The notes: generated from the letters alone by a model not told the origin. Numbered from the stretch's first letter, positions 33,201 through 45,365 are shown. The stretch: 64,000 nt of DNA from Jaltomata sinuosa (GCA_003996215.1 QJPP01000050.1:1-64000); one strand, 5' to 3'. A program made the numbers and translations.

Positions 33201-33635
33201 GATGATTTAGTATTCGTGAAGGTGTCACCTATGAAAGGCATTATGTGATTTAGGAAAAAGGGTAAGCTGAGTCCTAGGTATATTGTACCATATAGAGTTA
33301 TACGCAGAATTGGCCAGGTAGCCTATGAGGTAGAATTACCTCCAGAGCTAGCTGTAGGGCATCCGGTCTTCCATGTGTCTATGTTGCGCAAATGTTTAGG
33401 AGAACCTTCCCATGTCATCCCTACAGAGGGTATCGAGCTTATAGAAGACTTATCATATGAGGAAGTTCATGTGACTATACTGGACCGACAAGTTAGAAAG
33501 TTAAGAACTAAAGACATAGCTTCAGTCAAAGTACTTTGGAGAAACCAAAATATAGAAGAAGCCACATGGGAAGCAGATTCTGATCTGAAAACTAAATATT
33601 CATATTTGTTCCAAGCACCATCAGAAGGTTCATAA
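30201..33635 (+). pseudogene. Pol remnant of element G
   Basis: A 273-codon open stretch (30215-31036) carries protease with an intact IDPGATLSYV site and the start of reverse transcriptase (CIDYRQLNK). A TGA follows at 31034-31036. The polymerase box near 31274 reads FIDE where FIDD is expected, at 31280-31285. RNase H spans about 31690-32060. The H2C2 region (32370-32510) has Arg in place of its first Cys. Integrase keeps its first Asp (MDFVTGLP), second Asp (LDRGTQF) and Glu (DECTIQ). The tail, open at 33375-33635, has VKVLWRNQNIEEATWE of the chromodomain-like type. More stops lie at 31173, 31362, 31702, 32137, 32430 and later. Confidence 0.9.
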
Positions 33636-34102
33636 ACTATTTATTTCCTTTATATGATTGATAATCTCTATTGTATTTGTTTCATTGTTATCTGATCCTC
33701 TCATGATACGTATAGTTGCTTGATGTATGCATATGATTCTAGAGACTACGTGGATGCAGCTTCCAAATGCAGAGTATAAGGTGAGTTATGCAAATGATTA
33801 TAACTTTTATTTGAGTATAAGGCCAAACGGAGCCTCGTGTAGTATCTGTTGAGTATTGTATTTGTTGTGACGCTCTATGAAGCATAGTTGTATGTATTCT
33901 GGCTTACTGACAGGTTCCTGATAGGCCTATTTATAAAAGAGACTGTGCCAAAATTTCTAGAAATCTTGAGAGTTAGCCAAATTTTAAGGCCTTATGATGG
34001 AAAAAAAGTGAAGTGGATGAAGTTTTGGTGGTCTCACGAATATCGTGGATGGTTATGGAACTTAAAATAAGTTATGAGGCATCATTCGAGGAGAAATGAT
34101 CC
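33636..34102. other. 3' untranslated region of element G
   Basis: Noncoding sequence between the pol stop and the purine tract. A 60-codon frame at 33888-34070 has no recognisable family and is not called. Confidence 0.6.
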
Positions 34103-34116
34103 TGAGTGGGGGAGAT
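34103..34116 (+). other. Polypurine tract of element G
   Basis: GAGTGGGGGAGA lies immediately before the 3' LTR, the expected place for the plus-strand primer. Confidence 0.75.
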
Positions 34117-36938
34117 TATAAGGCCTCGAGAAATTCTGAATACAAGTTTAACGCTTTAAACGCGCATAACTCTTAATCTATAAACTCTTAAAGCTGGTAG
34201 AGTTGACTTTGATCAACATTCGGAGAAGGTGGACTCGAATGGAAATTTTGTCAGTGTTGTTAGCTCTGAAACATTGACTTTGGGCTAGAGGGACCTTTGG
34301 TTTGGGTCCCGAGGCTTCCGAACTCATTTTGGACTATTGGATTCAATTTTGGTAAAAGTTAGTTTTTGCATGGGGCCCACTTTTCATTAAAACGATCTCC
34401 ATTAGGATTTTTTTCGGTTTTATTGAGTCTAGAATGTCATTTTTTGTTGAGAAGCATGCGGGGTGCATATTTTAAAGAGAGGTGTAATATATTTGTTGTT
34501 AGTGGGATCCACCTTGACTCTTTCTAATATATTAAACAAAGTGACCAAGTAAAGGAAATCATATTTAGTGGGTTATGTATTTTTTATTTGTCGGGCCAGC
34601 CCTTTGTTAATTAAAAAAAAAAAAGTAATGAAAAGAGGAGAATGGGTAAAAGTGGTATATATGTATAGTTGCTGGAAATAATCTACAACATAACTATATT
34701 TTACTTTGGGAAAAAAAAAGAGAAAGGGCAAGAAATAGAAGAAAGGAAAGTAAAGGAAAAGTTGAGGGGAAACATACAAATGCTAGTACTAGTGCTCTAA
34801 TTTTTAATTTTCCTTTTCACCTTGAGAAAACAATTGAGAGAAAGGGTATTTGGTTTGGGAAAGGCACGCGGTACTAGTACTGCTGCTTCAAATTTTTGTC
34901 TTTCTTCTTCTTTTCAAAGTCCATTGAAGAGAAAATTAGAATATGGAGAAAATTATACCATCTTTTAAGGAGCTCAGAAATTAGGTAAAATTGGTGCCAA
35001 CCTCAAAGATTGTTCAAGAGTTAAAGTTGGGGTTTAAGTTTCAAGAGGTAAGTTCTTTACCCGACTTTTGAATATTATTATGATTATGAATAAGTATTTG
35101 AGAATATTTAATTTTAACTTTAATTAGTTCTTAAAGTGGGTCTTGATTATTGTGGTTTCTAAAGGAGGGGGAAAATGAATAAGATAGAATTTTTGGAAAT
35201 TCCTACTAATTGGATGATTTATTATTGAATTTTATAAGTTGGAGAATAAGAGTTCATTCCAAACCATGATTAAGGAATTTGATTTACCTTGGGTATAAGT
35301 GAAAAATATTGGATTGGATTGTTAGGTAAACCTACGGGTTATTGATGAATATATACACATTTTGTGTATGTAGTTGATTGGGTTGGTTGCGTAAGGGCTA
35401 TACTGAGGTGTGTTGAGTTGTTGAAATCTCGCGGTACTACTATTAGCTTAGGAAGCATATAAGGTATGTAAAGCTAAAACTTCCTTCGCCGTAAGGCACC
35501 ACCCTACGTTACATGTTCCTCCTATAAAGGTCAAATATCCCACGGGAAAAATGAAAACAAAGTTTTAGTTGCTTTATGTATCATTTTCTTATTTAATTAT
35601 TAAATCTTATATGTACTCTTATTACTCCCTTCGCGTCAACTTTTTTAATATTTCTGATGATCGTAAGTGTCTTTTCTTGAAATCCTTAGAATTCACCTGA
35701 CATGGTCTTATATATATGTCACATATTATAAATGAAATAAATGGCCATAGCATAATTACATTAGCTTATGTGACAACCTATTCGATATAGCGATAAGTTA
35801 AGCAAGTACTAGTGTCTGGATAATGATTTTATATTCGGAAACTTAAGTATTATATATAGAGATTTTTCTTAATATTTTGACAATCTTTGCCATAATTTGC
35901 ATGCCATAGGCCTGTTAAGGCGTTACTTGATAAAAGATAGTGACGGGAGGGTATTCATAGGTTTTACTTGACACACATGCGCAATGTTGTTCTGTGCATA
36001 GGATTGAGACCAGACCCTTATAGTGAGCCCGAACATTGTGGCGTACCCGCCCTTGTAGCACTATTTTTATTTGGAGTCAGCTGGAACGTCATGCACTAGT
36101 TTCCCCTGACTCGAGCCAATACATGGCATATGTGGCCTGCGGGCATACCCTTATAGTGAGCCCTCAAAGGGCGTACCTCGTATCAGACCGCGATCATAGT
36201 TATGTGTATAAAATCATAGCAATAAGTACTTAAGCAACATATGCTTTATACGTGACTTGGATCACCTTTGGTAGGCCATCACACGATCATTTGTATTAGA
36301 TATAGTGTAAGTACGTCACATAGGCAAGCCATAGGGGCTATATTATAATGAACGCTTCTTTGAACGTTATATGGAGAACTAATAAGGTTGGTACATAGTT
36401 TATAGTTTCATATCGTACATCTATTACTTGTATGCTCATAATTCTTTCGTTTTGACATTTGATTCATATGAGCTTCCATATTTGTCTACTTGTTATTCTG
36501 TCTGCTTTACATACCAGTACATGTCGTATATGTACTGACATCTCTATGTTAGGGGCACTGTATTTTCTTATAAATACAGGGTCAAGTTCACAGGGGAGCA
36601 GACATCAGCGTTAGGTTCTTTGCTACCTTCAGCTAATATTTTGGTAAGCTTCATCTCCATCTGGAGCCAGCATGTGTATAGATCTCTAGTTGGGTACGTC
36701 GGGGCCTGTCCCGACTAGTTATTAGTAGTATAGCATTTTATACTCGTTAGAGGCCTTCTAGACATTATCTAGTGTCACATTGTATAGTTTTTGTTCAAAT
36801 GACTCTATGGTATATATATATGCATCACATGTTAGTTTTTCACTCGTTGTTAGCTCATAACTTTGTATACATCATAGATTACTCGTAAGGCATGTGGTCA
36901 TACGGTTCTTGTCCGCCCCTCCGATTTGGGGCGTGACA
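34117..36938 (+). repeat. 3' LTR of element G
   Basis: 2822 bp, starting TATAAGGCCTCGAG (TG mutated to TA) and ending TTGGGGCGTGACA. It retains about 268 bp (about 34182-34455) missing from the 5' LTR. Confidence 0.9.
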
Positions 36939-36943
36939 ACTGT

Positions 36944-39699
36944 CATATTATTCCTCCATGAAATGTACTAACCCCCACCCCCATCCATGTAACTAAATCT
37001 ATATGAATAGAAATAATGGATCATATAATTATCAAATAATTTTATGTTTATATTTTTTTTTATTACATTGCTCACTATTTAAAATTATTAGATTGTTATA
37101 TTGAGTTTTAGTAGCATATCACTTGACTTAATATAATTATCAAGTTCTCTTCTTATTAAAATATAAACAGATATTTTAATTTTATTTACTCATGAATTTT
37201 TTAAATTTTTGAATTTTATTCTATTGTTCACACTTCTTCAATTTAAAATTTATGAATACTTATGCATTACAAAAATGTTAAAATGAAATATAGTTTAGAA
37301 ATAAACTCCAATATTATCTAATCTGTTAGAAATGGTTATGATTTTAAAATCTCTGTTATAATCTACTTTGTTTCAAAATTAATTGAATGATTTTAGTTGA
37401 CATAGTCAGATGCTTGCAAATCTTCTAATTATCCTGAAATATAATAGATAAAAGAATGTGAACAATATAAAGTCATCTTTCATTTTAATCTTAAAAAATG
37501 GCATAATTATGACTTTATTAGTACTAAACATGAAAATAAAAATTTATGTCCATTATGCTATATTAAATGTATACAATAAAATAGTATTAAGGAACATAAA
37601 GAATGATTAATGAATACCTTTGTAAATGAAATAATTACAAAAAATCCCCTCGAGATAAGCAAAATCTAAATCTAAATCTAAAAATAATTAATAGAAAAAA
37701 GAGAAGAAAACGAAGAAGAAAGCAAGCATTGATGTATGTCACTGAATGGGTATATATATATATAGGAGGTTACGAAGTTGATTTTTCATACCAACTAAAA
37801 TTTTGTTCAAATTCAAAATTAAATATGATATTAGCTTGTTAGAAAAGATAAAATTCTAAATATCATTATCTTATAGTTTATATATTTCAAAAAACACTAT
37901 CTTATTTTTTTTATTTTCCCATACATTTTTTTTCTTTTTCATCTTTTTTGGTTACGAAAAATAAATTAATTTTTTCTTTTCTCATATGTTATTTTAATTA
38001 TAATTTAATATAAAAAATATTGATAACCTCTCACAAAAAGGAATCCTAAACGTGCTTATTAAATTTAATCTTTAGTTCAAAATTGAGTGTGGTATGAGTT
38101 TGTTGGAAAATATAAGATTCTAAAATATTATTATCTTATAGTTTGCATTTTGAATTTGAAGAAAATATTTAAAATTGATGATATCAATACAGTGGTTTCC
38201 ATAATAACAATAGACAAAATAAAAGAAGATATTTGAAATTAATGATATTGATTCTAATTTCATGCAAAATCTAATTACTACTACTATTAGTAAGAGTTTA
38301 TTTCACACTCTACAATCATGTGTTCTTAATTTTAAGCTAATGAAAATCTTTTATTTTTTTAAAGTTTAGTATTTTTAAATTCAAATTCTTTTAATTTTTC
38401 AATTCAAGTGGCTTGTCAACATTAGCTTAGCGAACGCCACAGTATTCTTTGAAATTTTATTATTTATTTAAATTTAAATCACCTAATAATGATTTCAACT
38501 CTTTTTTCTATTATAATATATATGCAAAAAGTTATTTTTAAGCATAGCTTCCTAATAAGAGTAAAGTAATAATAAATATAACTTAGATTTATCTATGTAC
38601 TTGGTCAAGTTTGCAATTATATTTATTATATTTTCAAAATTTAAAAAGTGTAAAATAATAGCTATATCACTGTGAGTCAAATTTCATAAAAGATTCTTAT
38701 GTACAATCTGTTTCAATACCTTTCAACAAATAGAGATAAATCACATTTTATTTACCAAGATAAATTCATAAGATATCTCCTCCAAGAATAACCAAAAAAA
38801 AAAAAGAATATATACAAAGAATAAGAGTAAATTTTTCTAATATATTTTCAAAAAAATCTTTGTGATAAAATCAATACATGAATTTAAATATTAAAATTAT
38901 CATGAACCTTAACAAACATGGAAGTAATAGAAAGAGATGATGATGGAGATATAAATTGGATTATAATAATAAAAAATAGTAGTGACAACTATATTACTCC
39001 TTAAATCGAATAGTAGAAAAGAAAGATAATGATATCAATTTAAATTGGCGGACCTTAAACATTAATCGAGGAAGATGAAAATGTCATATTCTTCCTGTAT
39101 ATAAAAAAGAAAAATGTTAGATCAAAAAAGAATTTTTAAAAATGAAGAATGTAAAGAATGCAGTAAATAAATTCATTAATAAACCTAATGATATAGGAGT
39201 ATATATAAGAGAGACTAAGAAGCTAGAACTCCATTCGAATTCAAATTTCATTTAAATTCAAATTCAAATATCATATTAATTTGTCAAAAGAAGATTAGTT
39301 TATTATTCTTATTATCCTTACTTTTTTCAAATATAATGCATATTTATCTTATAATCTATATATTTGAATTGAGATATTTATCTTATAATCTATTATTGTT
39401 ATTATTCTACTACGTATGTACTACTACTATTACTACTACTTTTATTTATTTATTTATTATTTGTATTATCTTTGATTTAATATTTAAATATATTTTGTAA
39501 CATCTGAAAAAATAATTTATGAAACAGTAATAGTTCATATAGAACTCTTCAACCATGTGTTAATTTTAAGCTAATCGATTATTTTTTAAAAAAGCTTAAT
39601 ATTTTTAAATTCAAATATTTTTAATCTTTCAATTCAACCTTTTTATTATAATATTTTAACATTTGTCTTAAAATTGTCAAGTGGCTTCTCAATAGCTTG
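36944..39699. other. AT-rich gene-free stretch, probable Helitron body
   Basis: About 2.75 kb of very AT-rich DNA with no ORF over 60 codons that I recognise. It holds imperfect internal duplications: 38305-38415 resembles 39535-39660 (shared TTAATTTTAAGCTAAT and TTTTTAAATTCAAAT), and the CAAATTCAAAATTAAATATGATATTAGC block near 37810 recurs in degraded form near 38075 and 39265. Short runs of TA (37750) and ACT (39418) are present. Confidence 0.65.
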
Positions 39700-39749
39700 C
39701 AACTTGGCTTAACCACATTCAAAATTTTCTCCTTTATTATATATACTAG
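39700..39749 (+). repeat. 50-bp direct repeat, right copy
   Basis: Identical to 25630-25679. It ends CTAG, followed by A and then gypsy pol sequence. Confidence 0.93.
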
Positions 39750-39751
39750 AC

Positions 39752-41030
39752 TCTTAGAGATCACCACCAGTTATATGCAAAGTTTTCTAAAGGTGAGCTC
39801 TGGATGAACTCAGTGGCTTTTCTTGGTCATGTGGTCTCTGGTGAAGGTATTAAAGTGGACTTTCAGAAGATAGAGGCTCTGAAAAGATATCCTCGACCTA
39901 CCACTTCAATAGAGGTACGTAGTTTGTTAGGGCTTGCCGGTTTGGTTATTATAGGAGATCTGTGGAGGGCTTTTGCTTTATTTCTATCCCATTGACTAAA
40001 TTAATGCAGAACACAACCAAGTTTTAGTGGCCAAATGCTTGTGAAAGAAGCTTTCAAGAGCTGAAAGATAGATTAACTACAGCTCTGGTATTGGCCTAAG
40101 ATGTGTATTGATGCAACATGGGATGGTTATAGCATATACTTCTAATTGAAAAAGTATGACAGAACTATCCCACTCATGATTTAGGAGCTTGCAGCAGTTG
40201 TATTCTCACTTAAGATTTGGTGCCACTATTTGTATGGGTTACATGTTGACATATTTACAGATCATAAGAGTCTCCAATATCTCTTCAAACAAAAGGAGTT
40301 AAATTTAAGGTAGAGGAGGTAGCTAGAATTGCTGAAGGACTACAATGTTAATATTCTCTCCAACCCAAGTAAAGATGACATTGTAGCAGATGCTCTCAGT
40401 CGTGTGTCTATGAGAAGCCTAGCACATTTGCCACCCATTTATTATAAAGTAGTATGAGATGTACACAGATTAGCCAACCTAGAAGTTCAACTTCTAGATT
40501 CTGAAGATGGAGGTGTGGTTGTGCAGAACACTGTAGAGTCATCATTAGTGGAGTTAGTGAAAAAAAGACAATATGATGATCCCTATTACTCCAGTATAGA
40601 GAAGGGATTCAATAACATAAAATTTCAGCTTTTGAGATGGCAGGAGATGGTACCTTAAGGTGCCAAGGAAGATTGTGTGTTCCTGATGTAGAGAGGTTGA
40701 GATAATAGATAATGGTTAAAGCACATTGTTCCTGATACTCCATTCATCTAGGCTCTACAAAGATGTACCATGACCTTGAAGAGGTTTACTGGTGGAACGA
40801 CATAAAATGGGATATAGCAGAGTTTGCAGCACAGTGCTCTAACTTCCAGCAAGTAAAAGCAGAACATCAAAGGCCCAGTGGCCTAGCTCAGACTATGAAC
40901 ATTCTAGTGTGGAAATGGGAGACTATTAACATGGATTTTGTTACAGGTTTGCCTTCCTCATTTCATAAGCATGACTCTCTTTGGTTAATCATTGATTGAT
41001 TGACAAAATCAGCCCACTTCTTACCAGTTA
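39752..41030 (+). pseudogene. Family G-like gypsy pol fragment
   Basis: The fragment begins in the reverse transcriptase thumb (TLRDHHQLYAKFSK) and continues through NSVAFLGHVVSGEGIKVDF, RNase H (QDYNV...ADALSRV near 40395), an H2C2 region near 40765-40870 and the first integrase Asp (INMDFVTGLPSSFHKH near 40925). It stops after KSAHFLPV where the H1 LTR begins. Gag, protease, the polymerase box and the integrase end are missing. Several stops and small deletions are present. It is a diverged cousin of element G, not a piece of it. Confidence 0.87.
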
Positions 41031-42012
41031 TGATACGATAATATCTGGTGATGTTCATGCTAGACTTACACTTCAAGGTCTAGACAAGAGGATCCAAGCC
41101 ACACTCACCCTTGGAGCACAAAAGGGAGCTTGAAAGAACCTCATTACACTCTAAATAAAGCAATTCCACATTTGGATAATTGCTTGGAAGCAAGAGGGAG
41201 AAGATGATATGATATTACTCAACACAACCCCTACAAAGACATTCACTCACAGCCAAGCTAAAGAGCTCCAAGCCCTATAAGCTTTATTCATGAAGAAAGA
41301 GGCTTTGGAGACCATTGAGGAGCATCAATCAAGGATCTACATCTTATGGATGATCGCATGGAATAAAGAAGAGGCTGCCAGTGAATCTGCCTTGATGTGT
41401 GAAACCATGTGCAACCAACATATTGCAAGGTGCATTTAGCACATCATTTAGCATATGATGTGTGAAGCCATGTGCGACCAGCACATCTCAGGGTGCATTT
41501 AGCACATCCCCATGCAGGTGCCCATTCATGGGCTTCGAAGTCTTTCAAGGTCACTTTTGGGCCTTTAATTGTACAAGGAAAACACTATAAATGGAAGCCT
41601 TAGTCATTTCCATTCCTTAGATTTGATGAATATTGATGAATGCTTTGACAACTTATAGTTGCTATTGTTAGCTACAGTCTTGGGTGATTCCCAATTAGTT
41701 AATCTAGTGTAGCTAAATCTATTGGGTGGATTCCTAATAGTTTAGTTAAGTGATTAGGAGTGGATTCTCTTGATTGCTTGTTAACTTCTTTGCTTGATTA
41801 ATCATATAGAATCATCCATTTATGGATTCATTTGGTTTCTCTTGTGTTTGATTGAGGGATTATTGTATGTTGATTGAGTTCAATTAGGAGGTGAGGGTAT
41901 AGAGTCTCTTGTTGCCCATAAACTTGATTAATTTGCTTTAATCTACAAATCTTTTGTTTATTTCAATTCTGCATTTGGATTTTAATTAATCTCCCTAATC
42001 GAGATCTTATCA
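41031..42012 (+). repeat. LTR of gypsy element H1
   Basis: The LTR runs from TGATACGATAATATC to GAGATCTTATCA, followed by TTTGGTATCATAGC, a mutated primer site. It has a TATAAAT box at 41586-41592 and repeated ATGTGCGACCAGCACAT-type motifs at 41388-41530. Confidence 0.8.
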
Positions 42013-42980
42013 TTTGGTATCATAGCTTAGGCTAAAGGAAATTTCCATCAATTCTTAATCCTAGGTTTATAAAATCTAGAAATCAAAAAAAATTGAGGAA
42101 AAATGATTTTGAGAAATTTTTTAAAAAAATTGTTTGATCTTGTGTTTTTTTTGAGTTTCTGATACTAGAATTGTGTTCTCTAGTATTAATTGAGTCTAGA
42201 TCTGAGATTTGAGCTTGTTTGAAGTTGAATTGAATACCATTATTGGGTGAAGAAGATTGAAGAATAAGTTCAAGAGTTTTATAGATCTGGGTTGATTGGA
42301 GGCTTCTAATGCATTAAGCTTTGATTTCCTAATCATAAGGAGCTTGAATCTCAAATTTTGGAGCATTTGGTTGAGGTTTGAAGGATCTACCACTTTTGAT
42401 GTTTGAAAAAGTTGAAGAACACAAAATGGGTCTCTTTTATTTGGTTTGAAATTAATCCTAATTTGTATTGGGCTTTGTTCTCTATATCAAGGAGAGGCTA
42501 TGTTTCAAATTTGGGGTCAATCCGAGTTAAATTGAGAGAGTTAGAAATTTTGAAATTCATAAGTTGTTCTTGGTGTTCTTTAAGGTATTGTTAAAGAAGA
42601 AGGATAAAAGGGTGTTTGATCCAAATAAGAAGTAAAGGAAATAGTACTTGTGCTAGTATAAAGGGAAATTTACCAAAAAGGGCAACTACTAGGAGAAAAG
42701 AAGTGCAAAAATCAGAAAAAGGTACAAAATCGGAGGCTTTAGGTGTTCTGTCTCGAGGCATGTGCGAAGGCACATGCGAACACAAAATGGCATGTGCATT
42801 TAGCACATGAACTTTGATTGAGAGGTACTGAGCTTCTGGTTTCATGTGCGAAGTGACATGCAAGCAGCACATTGGCAAGGGCGAAATGCACAAGCCTTAG
42901 CCGATATTGAATTTTGTAATTTTCTCCAATACATCTCAAGTTCTATCTTCTTAGTTCCTCTTCCTTGATACTTCTTATCA
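42013..42980 (+). other. Leader of element H1
   Basis: Noncoding leader starting with a degenerate primer site (TGGTATCATAGC at 42015). It is homologous to the H2 leader from 43706. The minus-strand ORF here (42591-42893) has a similar counterpart at 44273-44611 but lies antisense to a repeated leader, so it is not called. Confidence 0.65.
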
Positions 42981-43705
42981 TGATATGATATCGCCCGGTG
43001 CCATTCGTGATAGACCTATCCTTTGAGGTCAACCCAAGAGGAACCAAGCTATACAAGTCACGATGGCACAAAGAGGAGCTTGGGAGGACCTCATTGAGCG
43101 TCAAATGAAGCAATTCCATATTTGGATGATTGCTTGGAAGAAAGAGGAAGAAGACACCACAAAGATGGTTTCTGCTAGAGCTATGCGAAGCCATGTGCGA
43201 CCCACATAATGGATGGTGCGAATCATACCACATTTCACACATGATGTGCGACCATGTAGTCTTCTAAGGCCACTTTTGGGCCTTATTTTAAATAGCCACT
43301 TTTGGCCTATGTTTGTAAGAGGCATACTATAAATACATGCCTTAGCTATTTTTATTCCTTAGATTATGAAGATTATGTTGAATTGAGATTTGACGAAACT
43401 CTTTGTGAGTATAGTTTGTAGAGGGTGGATTCCCTTAGTTTAACTTAGTTTAGCTTAGGTTAGTGATGGGCAGATTCCCATTACTGATCTAAACCTCCTT
43501 TACCTTGATTTTCACTTGCGTTGCTCATTTGTGAATTCATTTGGGTTTCTCATTTCTTATGAATTTCAAGTCTCTTCCCCCTTGGTTTGATTGTGGATTC
43601 AATTAAGCCTTTCTTTCTTCACTTCTCATCTCCTATTTTCCATCTATCTTTAATTTTTGTGTATTTGAAAGATTTCAATTGGTACCCCTAATTGAGATCT
43701 TATCA
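42981..43705 (+). repeat. LTR of gypsy element H2
   Basis: 725 bp from TGATATGATATCGCC to GAGATCTTATCA. TATAAATA at 43328-43335 is a likely TATA box. Shorter than and diverged from the H1 LTR, so the two are separate insertions or an old recombined pair. Confidence 0.8.
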
Positions 43706-43707
43706 TA

Positions 43708-43719
43708 TGGTATCAGAGC
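43708..43719 (+). other. Primer binding site, element H2
   Basis: TGGTATCAGAGC, a perfect tRNA-Met-type site, two bases after the LTR. Confidence 0.88.
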
Positions 43720-45095
43720 TTAGGCTAAAGAGTTGTTCCTATAATTCTTAATCCTAGGTTCATAAATCTGAAAATAAAAAAAGTGTGAAAAACGTTTTTG
43801 GAAAAATCAAAAAAAATTATTTTGATTTTGTGTTTTGTTTGAGTTTCTGACACTAGATTTATGTTCTCTAGTGTTTATTGAATCTAGATCTGAGATTTCA
43901 TCTTGTTTGGAGTTGATTTGAGGTTTTCACCATTGTTGGATTGAAGAACTTGAAGAACAAGCAAGAGGGTTTTGAAGATCTGGGTTTGTTTGAAGATTTA
44001 AAGTTATTGGGCTTTGATCTCCTCATCATAAGGAGTACAAATCTCAAATTTGGAAGGAATTGGAGCTAAATTGAAGCTTCTACCATTTTTGGGTTTGAAG
44101 CTTTTGAAGAACATGGAAATGGGTCTCTTCAATTTTGGTGATAATTGACTCTAATTTATACTGGGCTTTGTTCTCTACATCGAGGAGAGGCTACGTTTCA
44201 AATTTGGGGTCAATCTGAGCTAAATTGAAAGAGTTCCAAAAAATTGAAATTCATATTGTTCTTGGTGTTCTTCTAGTCTTGGAGAAGAAAAAGTGAAATT
44301 AAGGGTGTTTGATCCAAAGGGAAAAGGAAAATAAAGAGTACTTGTGTTTGTACAAAAGAGAATTTACCAAAAAGGGCAAGTACTAGGAGCAAAAAGTACA
44401 AAAAATCAGAAAAAGCTGAAAATTCAGAAGCTTTAGGTGTTCTGCCTAGGTTGTGCGACGCGATGTGCGACCAACACATTGCTTGGTGAATTTCGCACAA
44501 GCTTCGCACCAGGGAAAAGTTGGTTTCTGGTTTGGTTGTGCGAAATGAGGTACGTTGGGCACTTCTTCTAGTGCATTTCGCACCAGCCTCCGCACCAACA
44601 AACAGTTGCAAATCTGATTCGCTCTGACAAATCTCAGGATCTATCTCCTTTGTTTCCTTTCTTTGATTCTCCTATCTTATAGAAATCCTAAGACTAATTA
44701 ACAACAAGTATTTGTTCTACTTAGTTGTAATTAGATCTCTTGCCTCCGTTCATTTCGTGCTAATTCTTTCAAGCTTTTCTTGTTTGATCTCATTGTGAAT
44801 TGTTTGGCTCTTGTCCGTTTGCTTTTGAGTCGTCCATTATTCGATTAACAAGAATCTATTCTTCCACAAAGAATTAGGAACCTTGTGAATTGATTGGGCG
44901 AAGGTAGTTCACTATCAACTTTGGGAACGACATCCTAGGAAGGTAAGTTGAAAGTAGAAAAAGGCAAGAGGTGAGCATATCCTAGTGGTTCTAGCCAAGC
45001 ACAATTGAGTGTAAGCACGAGTGTTGGTAAGGAAATCTTACTACTAACCTTGTTTGCTCATTTTTCATGTAGGTACCAAGGAGTTATAAGGCAAC
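43720..45095 (+). other. Long leader of element H2
   Basis: About 1.4 kb of noncoding leader between primer site and first ORF. It contains further GTGCGACC and GCACCAG motifs (44450-44600). A possible splice acceptor (TTTTTCATGTAG) lies just before the ORF at 45096. Confidence 0.6.
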
Positions 45096-45365
45096 ATGTC
45101 ATCCATAGCCTCGGATACTTGTGATGATGACATAGAAAGCTATGCTTGTAGCAACGGAGGCTACGATTCTAATGTTGAGGCCTATGAAGGCTATGATGGA
45201 GCCAACAAGGGTTATGACTTTGAACATAATGGTGGAGCCTATGAAGGCTATGATGGAGCCAACAAGGGCTATGAATTCAAACATAACATTGAAGTCTATG
45301 AAGGCTATGATGGTCCATGTGTACATGAACAAAGTGGTGTTAAGAGCTACTACTTTGAAGACTAA
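45096..45365 (+). CDS. Gag-proximal ORF of element H2 with Gly-Tyr repeats
   Basis: An 89-codon ORF beginning MSSIASDTCDDDIESY directly after a likely splice acceptor. It contains three tandem units of about 19 residues built on YEGYDGANKGYDFEHNG. It occupies the place of the gag start downstream of the H2 leader, so it is probably element-encoded. I recognise no domain. After its stop the sequence runs about 100 bp and then meets the minus-strand element J, so downstream gag and pol are lost. A longer minus-strand frame overlaps it and is judged incidental here. Confidence 0.45.
   Translation: MSSIASDTCDDDIESYACSNGGYDSNVEAYEGYDGANKGYDFEHNGGAYEGYDGANKGYEFKHNIEVYEGYDGPCVHEQSGVKSYYFED
45176..45340 (+). 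repeat. 57-bp coding tandem repeat (about 3 units)
   Basis: GCCTATGAAGGCTATGATGG recurs at about 45180 and 45237, with a further diverged copy near 45294, matching the Gly-Tyr protein repeat. Confidence 0.85.

Larger units (their letters stand above)
26025..36938 (+). mobile_element. Ty3/gypsy element G, structurally complete, coding-dead
   Basis: Two LTRs (26025-28586 and 34117-36938) flank gag and pol with a primer site and a purine tract. Target duplications are ACTAT (26020-26024) and ACTGT (36939-36943), one mismatch. Pol order, protease to chromodomain-like tail, indicates the Tekay chromovirus group. Numerous stops and an altered polymerase box make it inactive. Confidence 0.9.
25676..39751 (-). 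mobile_element. Probable non-autonomous Helitron, minus strand, interrupted by element G
   Basis: On the minus strand the left border reads an imperfect GCGC hairpin (25690-25702, ATGCGCATCGCGCGG), a short spacer, CTAG and then T, as at Helitron 3' ends (hairpin, CTRR, insertion before T). The right border on the minus strand starts TCTAGTATATATAATAAAGG, compatible with the TC start of Helitrons. Removing element G leaves about 3.2 kb of AT-rich DNA without Rep/helicase coding. The base before TC is G rather than the expected A, and no empty site is available, so the call is tentative. Confidence 0.5.

Noticed and set aside
42591..42893. Hydrophobic minus-strand ORF similar to one at 44273-44611
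   Set aside because: The two leaders are homologous DNA, which explains the likeness; there is no start context or independent conservation.
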